From NCBI GenBank assembly GCA_035513055.1, contig DATKCT010000069.1:3051-67050 (forward strand): 64,000 nucleotides of DNA. The letters are read 5' to 3'. A program made the translations under genes and the position numbers. Below, piece by piece: positions 36,887 through 45,541 of the stretch. The stretch comes from DATKCT01 sp035513055. GTDB taxonomy: Bacteria; Verrucomicrobiota; Verrucomicrobiia; Verrucomicrobiales; DEV007. The stretch's first letter is position 1, and each line of letters opens with the position of its first letter. Below the pieces are notes generated by a model. It saw only the letters and a program-made list of their open reading frames with translations. It was not told where the DNA came from and did not search any database.

Positions 36887-36986
36887 GGCGGTGACTGCGG
36901 CGGGCGGTTGGAGGTATCCTTAGTTGGCCTGAGGGGCGGAGGAAAGCCTCTTTTTCGGCGCTGGCGCCGGTGTGGGCGAAACCGGG

Positions 36987-37352
36987 TCAAGCCCGGCGGG
37001 CGTTCCTGCCTTCTTCGATGAGTTCCCAGAACACTTTGGACCGGCTGAGGGCTTCGTCTTCCGTCATGGGCAACGCCGTGCGGTAGAGGAAATCCTGGAG
37101 AGTATTGCGATGGAGGACCCGGTGCACCAAGGCGCCTTCTGTTGTGATTTGAAAATAGATCCGGAGTTCGTTGGCGCGGTAGCGATGGAGCCGCAAGCCG
37201 TCGCGTTCGATCGATCCAAAATGTTCTGAGCCGGCTCCTTTTTCGAGGTCTTCGGGCGAGAGCTGGAACTCGTTGAGAATCTCCAACTGCTGTTCGATGG
37301 GCAGTTGCGACATTTCCGCGGCGCTGATTTCGTTGAAGATGATCTGCAGCAC
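36987..37352 (-). CDS. RelE/ParE-like small protein of unknown function
   Basis: A 121-residue protein from a GTG start at 37352, 11 bases after the alr stop; upstream in-frame codons overlap alr and look like filler. The body LQIIFNEISAAEMSQLPIEQ, then GLRLHRYRANELRIYFQI and VHRVLHRNTLQDFLYR, follows the RelE/ParE toxin fold: an N-terminal helix pair, then the basic RxxxxRIYF strand. No antitoxin gene is adjacent. Its place between alr and accB suggests a conserved non-toxin role, but that is inference. Confidence 0.6.
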   Translation of the reverse strand: MLQIIFNEISAAEMSQLPIEQQLEILNEFQLSPEDLEKGAGSEHFGSIERDGLRLHRYRANELRIYFQITTEGALVHRVLHRNTLQDFLYRTALPMTEDEALSRSKVFWELIEEGRNARRA

Positions 37353-37363
37353 GGGCGAGGAGC

Positions 37364-38545
37364 CTACCTCTGGAGTGGAGGCTGGCCAAGGAATTCTCCC
37401 TGCTCTCTGGGGATTCGGGGCGGCCGGGCGGTGAGACGGGTGAGAATTTCCCAAGAAATGGTTCCGGCGCGGAAGGCGATTTCCTCAACCGGGCAAGACG
37501 CCTGTCCTTGGCAGCCGAAGAGAATGGCTTCGTCGCCGGGACGGGGCTCCGGGCGGAGGCTGGAGACATCGACGACGATTTGATCCATGGTCACGCGGCC
37601 GAGCAGGGGACAGCGGACTCCTCCGATGAGGATCTCGGCTCCCGAGGAGGAGAGCTGACGGGGATAGCCATCGGCGTAGCCCACTCCCAGGGTGGCGACG
37701 CGCACAGGGCGCGAGGCGATCCAGGTGCGTCCGTAGCTGACGCCGTGGCCGGCTGGAAGGCTGCGCACCAGGGTGACCCGGGTGTGGAAGCTCATCACCG
37801 GTTCCAGCCCGGGTTCGGGCTTCGATCCCGGCGAGACACCGTAGAGCAGGAGGCCCGGGCGCACGAGCTGGACGCCTCTGGGAGGGAACAGGAGAAGAGC
37901 AGCGCTGTTGTGCAGGTGTAGGGAGACGGGGTGAGGGAGGATTTCCAGCGCGGCGCGAAACAGCCCGTCGGCGCGCCGGATCTGCGCGTGGGTGAAGGGC
38001 TCGTCCTCGGCGGCGCTGGGCAAATGCGTGGCGAGGCCGGCGACCCGGAGCTGCGGATGGCGGCTGGCGCTTTCGACGGCCGAGAGGAACTCGCTTTCCA
38101 AGAACCCGATGCGGCCCATGCCGGTATCGGCGACGAGGTGAACGGCGACAGGCCGGCCGAACTCTCTTCCGAGAAGGGCGCAGGCCTGGATTTCCTCGAG
38201 GGAGGACACGCTGAGATGCCAGCCATGGGCGGCTGCGGCTTGGCGTTCGCCGGGGAGCGAGGATCCGAGGAGGAAAAGATCGGGATGAGGTCCACCGGGC
38301 GTTTGGGAGAGGATGGCTTCGACCCGGGCCGCCTCGAGGGCGCTGGCCACCGCGAAGTAGCGGGCGAAGGGAGCGAGAACGGGGACGACATGTTCCAGGC
38401 CGTGTCCGTAGGCATCGCCTTTGACCACGGCCATGAGTTCGGCTCCTTCAGCGCGGGCCAGAGCGATCCGGGCGTTGTGGCGGAGAGCGTCGAGGTTGAT
38501 CTCGGCCCAACTGCGGGGAGGGATGGCTGGAGGTTCAGGGGACAT
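37364..38545 (-). CDS. alr: Alanine racemase
   Basis: A 393-residue protein. The start at 38545 (MSPEPPAIPPRSWAEINLDA) is preferred to a longer frame starting 72 bases upstream. The PLP-binding Lys42 lies in AVVKGDAYGHG. The second-base Tyr region is GVGYADGYPRQLSS, with LLGRVTMDQIVVDVS typical of the C-terminal beta domain. It makes D-alanine for peptidoglycan. It is probably the first gene of the leftward run, starting ~105 bases from the divergent tRNA gene. Confidence 0.95.
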   Translation of the reverse strand: MSPEPPAIPPRSWAEINLDALRHNARIALARAEGAELMAVVKGDAYGHGLEHVVPVLAPFARYFAVASALEAARVEAILSQTPGGPHPDLFLLGSSLPGERQAAAAHGWHLSVSSLEEIQACALLGREFGRPVAVHLVADTGMGRIGFLESEFLSAVESASRHPQLRVAGLATHLPSAAEDEPFTHAQIRRADGLFRAALEILPHPVSLHLHNSAALLLFPPRGVQLVRPGLLLYGVSPGSKPEPGLEPVMSFHTRVTLVRSLPAGHGVSYGRTWIASRPVRVATLGVGYADGYPRQLSSSGAEILIGGVRCPLLGRVTMDQIVVDVSSLRPEPRPGDEAILFGCQGQASCPVEEIAFRAGTISWEILTRLTARPPRIPREQGEFLGQPPLQR

Positions 38546-38650
38546 AGAACGCCGGCGAGGAGCAGACGAGAACGGGGCGCGCTGGGGGAAGTTGGCGGGG
38601 AAAAAACGTCTTGCCAATGCCGGAAGCGGAGGCCAACTGTTTCGGCGCGA

Positions 38651-38722
38651 TCCGGCGTAGCTCAGCGGTAGAGCGGGTGGCTGTTAACCACTAGGTCGTA
38701 GGTTCGAACCCTACCGCCGGAG
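38651..38722 (+). tRNA. tRNA-Asn (anticodon GTT)
   Basis: The full cloverleaf can be drawn. The acceptor stem TCCGGCG (38651-38657) pairs with CGCCGGA (38715-38721). The D arm is GCTC-AGCGGTA-GAGC. The anticodon loop CTGTTAA (38681-38687) holds GTT at 38683-38685. The T arm is GTAGG-TTCGAAC-CCTAC. The discriminator base is G and CCA is not encoded. Confidence 0.95.
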
Positions 38723-38836
38723 CTTCAAATGGGGCATCAGGGGGCATCAGACAGCAACAGGCAGTGGCGCGGGTTCCGGGCGAGCGTTTCCGCCGCCGCT
38801 TGACGGGGCCTCAGGCAGGAGGTTTAGATCGCCCCC

Positions 38837-40390
38837 ATGAAAATCTCGCGCGCGCTGTTGTCGGTATCGGACAAGACCGGTGTGGCGCTGTTCGCGGCAA
38901 AGCTGAGCGCCTTGGGCGTCGAGTTGCTCTCCACCGGCGGCACGGCGCGCGTGTTGCGCGACGCAGGCCTGGCGGTGCGGGATGTTTCCGACTACACGGG
39001 ATTCCCGGAACTGTTTGGCGGACGCGTCAAAACGTTGCATCCCATGATTCATGGGGGTCTGCTCTATCGCCGCGACGAGGCGGGCGACGTTCGAGACGCG
39101 GCGGAACACGGCATCGGTCCGATCGATCTCTTGGTGGTCAATCTGTATCCATTCGAGGCGACGACTGCGGATGGGGAAGCCACTCTGGAGGAAGCGGTTG
39201 AAGAAATCGACATCGGCGGACCGGCCTTGCTGCGAGCGGCCGCGAAGAACCACACTGCGGTTACTGTGTTGACGGATCCGGCGGATTATGCGGCGGTGTT
39301 GGCGGAGATCGAAGAAAGCGGCGCGACGAGTCTGGATACGCGGCGGCGGCTTGCGAGCAAGGTGTATCTACGCACAGCGGCCTATGACGCGGCAATCGGA
39401 GCGTATTTGGAGAGGGCGCAAGGCGGCGAGGCGGGATTGCTCTTGTCGCGGCCCTTCGAGCAGCGATTGCGCTATGGGGACAATCCGCACCAGAAGGCGG
39501 CGCTGTATGGGCGTTTTTCTGAATGCTTCCGGCAGTTGCAAGGGAAGGAGCTTTCCTACACGAACGTGCTCGACATCGCCTCTGCGGCCGAGTTGATCGG
39601 CGATTTCGACGAGCCCACAGTGGGCATCCTGAAACACACCAATCCGTGTGGAGTGGGTTCCGACGCGGATTTGGGAGCGGCATGGGACAAAGCTTTCGCC
39701 ACCGACCGTCAAGCTCCGTTTGGCGGAGTGATTGTGTGCAACCGCCCTGTCGACCGTATGTTGGCGGATCGCATCGGCGATATTTTTGTGGACATCATCA
39801 TAGCCCCCGGATTTGAGGAGCCGGCGCGAGAGCGGTTTCGGAAGAAGAAGAATGTCCGGATGATGGAGTTGCGGCCGGAGGCGTTGGCGGCGATTGCGGC
39901 GGACGCGGTGATCCGGTCCGTGCCGGGAGGGATTTTGGTGATGGATGGAGACGCCCGGGCCTTGGGGCTTGATGAATGGGAGGATGCCCGGCGCCTTGGT
40001 GAAGCTGTCAGGACAAAGAGGGTTCCGAGCGCCGAGGAATGGGCGGCGATGCGTTTTGGATGGAGGGTGGTCAGGCAGGTCAAGTCCAATGCCGTAGTCT
40101 TTGCCGCGGCGGACCGGACGTTGGGCATTGGCGCGGGTCAAATGTCCCGCGTGGACGCCTGCCAGATCGCGGTTTGGAAAGCGGGAGAGGCAGGGTTGGA
40201 TTTGCGGGGCTCGGCGGTGGCCAGCGACGCCATGTTTCCTTTTGCTGACGGTCTGATTGCTGCGGCGGAAGCGGGGGCGACGGCGGCGATTCAGCCAGGG
40301 GGATCCCTGCGCGACGCGGAAGTGATTGCGGCGGCGGACACGCGGAATCTGGCTATGGTTTTCACAGGCTTTCGTCACTTTCGGCATTGA
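38837..40390 (+). CDS. purH: Bifunctional AICAR transformylase / IMP cyclohydrolase
   Basis: A 517-residue protein of normal length. The N-terminal cyclohydrolase (1-195) shows ALLSVSDKTGVALFAAKLSA, LLSTGGTARVLRDAG and GRVKTLHPMIHGGLLYRRDE. The transformylase part shows RYGDNPHQKAALYG, GILKHTNPCGVGSD (Lys-His catalytic pair) and FGGVIVCNRPVD. It carries out the last two steps of IMP synthesis. It is the first gene of a + strand run with pdxJ and the phosphatase-like gene. Confidence 0.98.
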   Translation: MKISRALLSVSDKTGVALFAAKLSALGVELLSTGGTARVLRDAGLAVRDVSDYTGFPELFGGRVKTLHPMIHGGLLYRRDEAGDVRDAAEHGIGPIDLLVVNLYPFEATTADGEATLEEAVEEIDIGGPALLRAAAKNHTAVTVLTDPADYAAVLAEIEESGATSLDTRRRLASKVYLRTAAYDAAIGAYLERAQGGEAGLLLSRPFEQRLRYGDNPHQKAALYGRFSECFRQLQGKELSYTNVLDIASAAELIGDFDEPTVGILKHTNPCGVGSDADLGAAWDKAFATDRQAPFGGVIVCNRPVDRMLADRIGDIFVDIIIAPGFEEPARERFRKKKNVRMMELRPEALAAIAADAVIRSVPGGILVMDGDARALGLDEWEDARRLGEAVRTKRVPSAEEWAAMRFGWRVVRQVKSNAVVFAAADRTLGIGAGQMSRVDACQIAVWKAGEAGLDLRGSAVASDAMFPFADGLIAAAEAGATAAIQPGGSLRDAEVIAAADTRNLAMVFTGFRHFRH

Positions 40391-40408
40391 CCAGAGAGGA
40401 GAAACGGC

Positions 40409-41158
40409 ATGGGACTCAAGTTGGGCGTCAACATCGATCACGTGGCCACGCTGCGGCAGGCGCGCTATGCCTTGATGCCGGACTGGCCGGGGTCCGAGCC
40501 AGCGTTGCTAGAAGCCGCCCAGGCGGCGTTGCGCGGCGGAGCGGACTCCATCACGATCCACTTGCGGGAAGACCGCCGGCATATCCAAGACCGGGACGTT
40601 GAGGAGATCCGGGAGGGCGTGACCTGTCCGCTCAACTTGGAGATGGGAAACACCGAAGAGATTCTTGAGATCGCCTTGCGATGGAAACCGGATTTTGTCT
40701 GTCTGGTTCCGGAGAATCGCGCTGAAGTCACGACGGAAGGCGGGTTGGACGTGGCGGGTCAGGCTGAGGAACTGCGTCCGGCGGTGGCGCGACTGCGGGA
40801 GCGCGGGATCTTGGTTAGCTTGTTTATCGATCCGGAGATCGAGCAGGTCAGGGTGAGCCGGGAGATTGGGGGAGACATGGTGGAGTTGCACACCGGAGCG
40901 TATGCGCAGGCGGCCGCGGCGTCTCAGGAGACGGAGATCAGCCGCCTGCGAGGGGCGGCGATCGAGGCGCAAGCCGCAGGACTGCAAGTCAACGCCGGGC
41001 ACGGCATCACCATGCAGAACGTGCGAGGTCTTTTTTCCGTGCCGCATCTTGTGGAATTCAATATTGGACATCATCTCGTGTCGCGGGCGCTGTTCATTGG
41101 ATTGGAGCAGGCGGTGCGGGAGATGATCGAGGCGATGCGGGAGTATTCGGGCAGTTGA
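40409..41158 (+). CDS. pdxJ: Pyridoxine 5'-phosphate synthase
   Basis: A 249-residue TIM barrel of standard size. Motifs: LGVNIDHVATLRQAR at the start (His and Arg of the active site), ITIHLREDRRHIQDRDV, NLEMGNTEEIL, LVPENRAEVTTEGG, and LQVNAGHGITMQNV near the end. It condenses 1-deoxy-xylulose 5-phosphate with 3-amino-2-oxopropyl phosphate in vitamin B6 synthesis. It follows purH by 18 bases and overlaps the next start. Confidence 0.98.
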   Translation: MGLKLGVNIDHVATLRQARYALMPDWPGSEPALLEAAQAALRGGADSITIHLREDRRHIQDRDVEEIREGVTCPLNLEMGNTEEILEIALRWKPDFVCLVPENRAEVTTEGGLDVAGQAEELRPAVARLRERGILVSLFIDPEIEQVRVSREIGGDMVELHTGAYAQAAAASQETEISRLRGAAIEAQAAGLQVNAGHGITMQNVRGLFSVPHLVEFNIGHHLVSRALFIGLEQAVREMIEAMREYSGS

Positions 41159-42585
41159 CCGCAAGAACTCAACATGGGTATTCGGATGTGGCGCGAGTAG
41201 TGATTCTCGATGTCGTCGCCTTGACGCCGCGCGTGTTGGAGCGGGCTCCGCGCTTGCGGAGTTTCGCGGCCGAACACGGCGTCCGGCGGATCCGGCCGGT
41301 ATTTCCGGCGGTGACTTGCAGCGCTCAGGCAACCTGGCTCACGGGCCTGCGGCCGCGCGACCACGGGATCGTGGGCAACGGATGGTATGATCGCGACTTG
41401 GCCGAGCCGATGTTTTGGAAGCAATCGAACCGGCTGGTGCATGGTGAGAAGCTTTGGGAAACGATGCGGCGCGAGCGCCCGGGCTACACCTGCGCCAAGC
41501 TGTTCTGGTGGTACAACATGTATTCCAGCGCGAACTGGTCGGCGACGCCACGGCCGATGTATCCAGCAGACGGGCGGAAGGTGTTCGACATTTACACGTG
41601 GCCGCCGGAGTTGCACACCGGGTTGGTCAAAGAACTGGGTCCGTTTCCGTTCCCGGCTTTTTGGGGGCCCGCCGCGGGGATCGCCTCTTCGGAATGGATA
41701 GCGGCCGTCGCGCGCTGGGTCGAGGATCGGCATCATCCGGATCTTTCGTTGGTCTATCTTCCGCATCTCGATTACGAGATGCAGCGCAGCGGCCCGGAGG
41801 GACCCGCCATTGGAGCTGAGATCGCCGCCATAGACGGATTGGTGGGCGGGCTGCTGGACTTTTACTGCGAGCGAGGGGTGACGCCCGTGCTGCTTTCGGA
41901 GTATGGGATCGAGTCCGTGGAACGTCCGGTGCACTTGAATCGCGTCTTCCGGGCTCAGGGCTGGCTCGCGGTGCGGGAAGAGTTAGGCCGGGAGCGCCTC
42001 GATTGTGGAGCGAGCCGGGCCTTCGCTCTCGCGGATCATCAAGCAGCTCATATTTATGTGCGCGATCCGGATCTGCGGGAGGAAGTGCGGGAGTGTTGTG
42101 CGGCTGTGGAGGGCGTTGCGGAAGTGTTGGATGAGGAAGGGAAGCGCGCTTGTGGATTGGACCATCCGCGGTCCGGCGATCTTGTTGCGGTGGCGGAGGC
42201 GGGGAGCTGGTTTACCTACTACTTCTGGGAAGAGGCCGCCCGGGCCCCTGATTTCGCCCGGACGGTGGATATACACAGGAAACCCGGTTACGACCCTGTG
42301 GAACTCTTTCTCGATCCGGCCCTGTGTTGTCCGAGACTGCGGATTGGCTGGCAGTTGGCGCGAAAGAAAATGGGGTTTCGCAGTTTGATGGAAGTCATCC
42401 CGCTGGACGCGGGTCTGGTTAGGGGTTCGCACGGCCGGATTCCGGAAGACTCGCGGGACTGGCCGGTCCTTGTGGGAGGCCCCGCCGGGGATGGAACCGG
42501 GGATTTGGAGTCTTGGGAAGTGCGGGACCTGCTTTTGGCGGCGATCCGCGGAACCCAGCATGCTCCTTCGTCCTCAGGAGGCTGA
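41155..42585 (+). CDS. Alkaline-phosphatase-superfamily (nucleotide pyrophosphatase-like) protein
   Basis: A 476-residue protein. The TTG at 41155 overlaps the pdxJ stop (TTGA), a coupled-start arrangement. Motifs are VVILDVVALTPRVL, then the nucleophile region FPAVTCSAQATWLTG and RPRDHGIVGNGWYDRD, and FDIYTWPPELHTGL; LPHLDYEMQ and ALADHQAAHIYVRD supply further metal ligands. The protein is close to the phosphodiesterase family found as EboF in ebo clusters, but no other ebo gene is in the window. It likely hydrolyses a phosphate ester; the substrate is unknown. Confidence 0.82.
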   Translation: MTARTQHGYSDVARVVILDVVALTPRVLERAPRLRSFAAEHGVRRIRPVFPAVTCSAQATWLTGLRPRDHGIVGNGWYDRDLAEPMFWKQSNRLVHGEKLWETMRRERPGYTCAKLFWWYNMYSSANWSATPRPMYPADGRKVFDIYTWPPELHTGLVKELGPFPFPAFWGPAAGIASSEWIAAVARWVEDRHHPDLSLVYLPHLDYEMQRSGPEGPAIGAEIAAIDGLVGGLLDFYCERGVTPVLLSEYGIESVERPVHLNRVFRAQGWLAVREELGRERLDCGASRAFALADHQAAHIYVRDPDLREEVRECCAAVEGVAEVLDEEGKRACGLDHPRSGDLVAVAEAGSWFTYYFWEEAARAPDFARTVDIHRKPGYDPVELFLDPALCCPRLRIGWQLARKKMGFRSLMEVIPLDAGLVRGSHGRIPEDSRDWPVLVGGPAGDGTGDLESWEVRDLLLAAIRGTQHAPSSSGG

Positions 42586-42587
42586 AC

Positions 42588-43151
42588 TCAGTAATGGATC
42601 TTCACCGGGGTGCCGACCTCGACGGCCTCGAAGAGAACGGGGACGAAATCTTTGGGAAGGCGAATGCAACCGTGGGAAGCGGGTTGGCCCGGTTGAGGAA
42701 TGATGCCGCCGTGCATTCCGATGCCGTAGGAGGTAAGGCGCATCCAGAACGGCATGGGCGCGGCGACGTACCGGCATCCAGGCGGGACTTTGTCGCTGGG
42801 TTTGGCGTCGTCATCGACCACATTCCCGAATTCGTCCTCGATCCAGCCGTACCGGTTGGAGTACTTGTCCTCGATTTTCTCCGTGATCCGGTAGGAGCCG
42901 GCTGGAGTGCCGTGCCCTTCCTTCCCGGTGGCGACGTAACACCAGCCGATGGGCCGGCCGCCGCGGGAGAAGTAGGCGTGTTGGGAACCGAGGTTGATCC
43001 GGATGGAGACATTGCCTGGACCGCCGTCGTCGCGCCAATCGTAGAGAGCGACGCGCGCGATGAGTGGAGGATCGATGGCCGGGGGCTCCAGTGGAGAGCA
43101 GGCGCCAAGAGAGAACAGCGCAGCCGCAAGCAGGGCTGCGAGATTGAGCAT
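42588..43151 (-). CDS. L,D-transpeptidase (YkuD) lipoprotein
   Basis: A 187-residue protein from ATG 43151. The lipobox AALFSLGACS puts the lipidated Cys near residue 18. The YkuD domain has TGKEGHGTPAGSYRITEK, IGMHGGIIPQPGQPASHGCI and RLPKDFV, with the catalytic Cys in SHGC and the HG pair upstream. Such enzymes form 3-3 peptidoglycan cross-links or attach proteins to the wall. It ends 3 bases from the convergent phosphatase-like gene. The 293 bases before the start hold only a 13-bp tandem repeat. Confidence 0.93.
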   Translation of the reverse strand: MLNLAALLAAALFSLGACSPLEPPAIDPPLIARVALYDWRDDGGPGNVSIRINLGSQHAYFSRGGRPIGWCYVATGKEGHGTPAGSYRITEKIEDKYSNRYGWIEDEFGNVVDDDAKPSDKVPPGCRYVAAPMPFWMRLTSYGIGMHGGIIPQPGQPASHGCIRLPKDFVPVLFEAVEVGTPVKIHY

Positions 43152-43410
43152 CGGAATGGCCCGGCCGCGGCTCGAAGGCCGGCCAGCCTCCGGCCTGAGT
43201 GTTGGGATCGATGCCGGGAAAGGCGATTGCATGACAAGGGAAGGGCGGGTGGCCTATTGCTATCGTTCGACCGGAATTGGTCAAGGAGCATCGTGCCGGC
43301 TGAGCGAGACTCGTTTGCCGGTTCTTCGACAGGCGTGCGGCCTTCGTTTCACGCAGGGGGAGGGAGACCAGGATGAAGAGGTCATGATAGGATTGGGGCT
43401 ATAGGCTTTT

Positions 43411-43436
43411 TGGGGGGACGGACTGGGGGGACGGAC
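43411..43436. repeat. Exact 13-bp tandem duplication
   Basis: TGGGGGGACGGAC occurs twice head to tail (43411-43423 and 43424-43436), followed by AAGGGG, just before the end of the ABC-F gene on the opposite strand. Confidence 0.8.
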
Positions 43437-43444
43437 AAGGGGCG

Positions 43445-45403
43445 TCAAGTGAGGGCTGCGGAGAGGGATTCGGCCAGGCTGTGCCAGCGGTTATTGGCCG
43501 AATCCAGTTCGACGTCCACCTCTTCGAGTTCGCGGTTGAAAGCGAAGAGCTGGCCCCGGCCGGCGTAGGTGGCGGGATCGCCCAGGAGCGTGTGGAGTTC
43601 CTTTTTCCGGGTCTCCAGCGCGAGGATGCGCGATTCCGTCGACGAGAGTTCCGTCTCGAGAGTCCGGCGCTGTTCGGCGCGTTGGCGTCGACCTTCGGCT
43701 TCGAGACGTTTGCGCTCTTTGGACTTGCGGCCGCTTGCCTCAGCGATTCGGGACGCGGGCTGGATCGCTGAGGGTGCGGGGGGGGAGAGCTGCGACTGGC
43801 CTGCGGTAAGGGCGGCACGTGCGGAATCGGCGCCGGTTTTATCCAGGTAATAGTCATAGTCGCCGGCGTAACGGGTAAGCTTGCCGGCGTCGATGTGGAC
43901 GACGCTGTCGGCCAGGAGACGGATGAAATGCACATCATGGCTGATGAAGACGAGCGTGCCCTCGTATTGACGCAGAGCAGTGAGCAGGGCATCGATGCTG
44001 GGCATATCCAGGTGTGTGGTGGGCTCGTCCATCAGAAGAAGGTTCGGCGGATCGAGAAGAAACCGGATGAGCGCCAACCGGCTTTTTTCGCCTCCGCTGA
44101 GCACGGAGACCTGCTTGAAAACGTCGTCGCCGCGAAAAAGGAAACTGCCGAGGAGGGTGCGGGCGTGTTCTTCACCGATGGCATGTGGGCCTCCCAGGAC
44201 GGTTTGCAGAACGGTCTTGGATGAGGCGAGCATGTCGGTGCGGTGCTGAGAGTAGTAACCGAGGGTCACGTTATGACCGAGGCTGCGATTGCCTCCCTGA
44301 ATGGGAACGATGCCTGCGAGGATCTTCAGCAGAGTGGATTTTCCGGCGCCGTTGGGTCCGACCAGCACGATGCGCTCGCCGCGTTCAGCGCTGAAGTCGA
44401 GTCTCCGGTAGACGATGACATCGCCGTAACCCTGCTGGACCCCTTCGAGGGTGACGGCGCGTTGACCGGCGCGCTTGGGTTGGGGGAAGCGGAATTGAAG
44501 GGCGCGCCCAGGGCGAACGGGCAGTTCGATCCGTTGCATTCGTTCGAGCTGTTTGATCTTGCTTTGCGCTTGGGCGGCTTTGGAGGCTTTGGCCCGGAAG
44601 CGATCCACGAAGCGGGTCAATCTGGCGATCTCGCGTTGCTGGTTCTCGAAAGCGGCGAGGACTTGCGCGTAGCGGGCCTCTTTTTGTTCGATGTAGGAAT
44701 CGTAGTTTCCGCGGTAGCGGTTGAGCCGCCCCTGCTCGATGTCGATGGTCGAAGTGCAGAGCGCATTGAGAAAGGCGCGGTCATGCGAGATGAGAAGGAT
44801 GGCCCCCGGATATTGCTGGAGATATTGTTGGAGCCAGCCCAAGGACTCGAGGTCGAGGTGATTGGTCGGTTCATCCAACATGAGGAGGTCCGGCTCCATG
44901 ACCAGGAGGCGGGCCAGGTGGGCGCGCATGATCCAGCCGCCGCTCAGTTCGCGAGCGGGTCTGCCGGCTTCCTGCGGCCGGAAGGCCAAGCCCGCGAGGA
45001 TACGCCGGGCGCGGGGTTCGAGGGTAAAGCCGCCGAGTGAATCGTAAGCCACACGAGCTTCGTGGTAGTCCTCCTCGTGAGTCCGGTGCTCGTGCTCGAG
45101 GCGAGAGAGGAGTTCTCGCAGGCGCGCGATTTCCGGACTGACAGCGGTGGCGAGTTCCAGCACGGTTTCATCGCCTGCGGCAGCGGTTTCCTGAGGCAGA
45201 TAGCCGAGCCGGAGACCGCGCTCGAGGCTGACTTCTCCCTCATCGGGCGGCACGGAACCGAGGATGATTCCGAAGAGGGTAGACTTCCCTGCGCCGTTGG
45301 GCCCGACCAGGCCGACGCGGTCGCCGCGGTTCAGTTGGAGGGACACGTCCTCGAACAGAACCCTGCCGGCGTAGCGTTTGGCGACTCTGGAAAGGCTCAA
45401 CAT
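43445..45403 (-). CDS. ABC-F family ATPase (Uup-like)
   Basis: A 652-residue protein with two ABC domains and no membrane segment. The first Walker A is VGPNGAGKSTLFGIILG with signature ELSGGWIMRAHLARLL and Walker B LLMLDEPTNHLDL. The second is VGPNGAGKSTLLKILAG with VLSGGEKSRLALIRFLL and LLLMDEPTTHLD. A charged interdomain linker lies between them and a coiled C-terminal extension follows ~540 (GRKSKERKRLEAEGRRQRAE), as in Uup. ABC-F proteins act on the ribosome or in DNA-related repair. Which subfamily this is remains open. Confidence 0.93.
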   Translation of the reverse strand: MLSLSRVAKRYAGRVLFEDVSLQLNRGDRVGLVGPNGAGKSTLFGIILGSVPPDEGEVSLERGLRLGYLPQETAAAGDETVLELATAVSPEIARLRELLSRLEHEHRTHEEDYHEARVAYDSLGGFTLEPRARRILAGLAFRPQEAGRPARELSGGWIMRAHLARLLVMEPDLLMLDEPTNHLDLESLGWLQQYLQQYPGAILLISHDRAFLNALCTSTIDIEQGRLNRYRGNYDSYIEQKEARYAQVLAAFENQQREIARLTRFVDRFRAKASKAAQAQSKIKQLERMQRIELPVRPGRALQFRFPQPKRAGQRAVTLEGVQQGYGDVIVYRRLDFSAERGERIVLVGPNGAGKSTLLKILAGIVPIQGGNRSLGHNVTLGYYSQHRTDMLASSKTVLQTVLGGPHAIGEEHARTLLGSFLFRGDDVFKQVSVLSGGEKSRLALIRFLLDPPNLLLMDEPTTHLDMPSIDALLTALRQYEGTLVFISHDVHFIRLLADSVVHIDAGKLTRYAGDYDYYLDKTGADSARAALTAGQSQLSPPAPSAIQPASRIAEASGRKSKERKRLEAEGRRQRAEQRRTLETELSSTESRILALETRKKELHTLLGDPATYAGRGQLFAFNRELEEVDVELDSANNRWHSLAESLSAALT

Positions 45404-45483
45404 CGGGAGGCGATCGTGGGACCCACGGAAAGTGGGTATTCAGGAGCGAAATGCAACCCGCGGCCGGGTCTGATTGCATTCCG

Positions 45484-45501
45484 TGCGCATTTCTCACACA
45501 C
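45484..45501. repeat. Single end of the ATTTCTCAT inverted-repeat element
   Basis: TGCGCATTTCTCACACACC, followed within ten bases by CCGCTGGAGAGCG, matches the left end and adjoining CTGCTGGAGCGCG of the element at 27286. No right end is recognisable nearby. It lies in the spacer between the RF-like gene and the ABC-F gene. Confidence 0.5.
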
Positions 45502-45541
45502 CGGATCCGCTGGAGAGCGCTGAGCCCCGGGGAGGAAGGCG

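Noticed and set aside
36987..37352. Active toxin-antitoxin pair
   Set aside because: No antitoxin-sized gene is adjacent; the neighbours are alr and accB, so only the fold-like similarity is kept.
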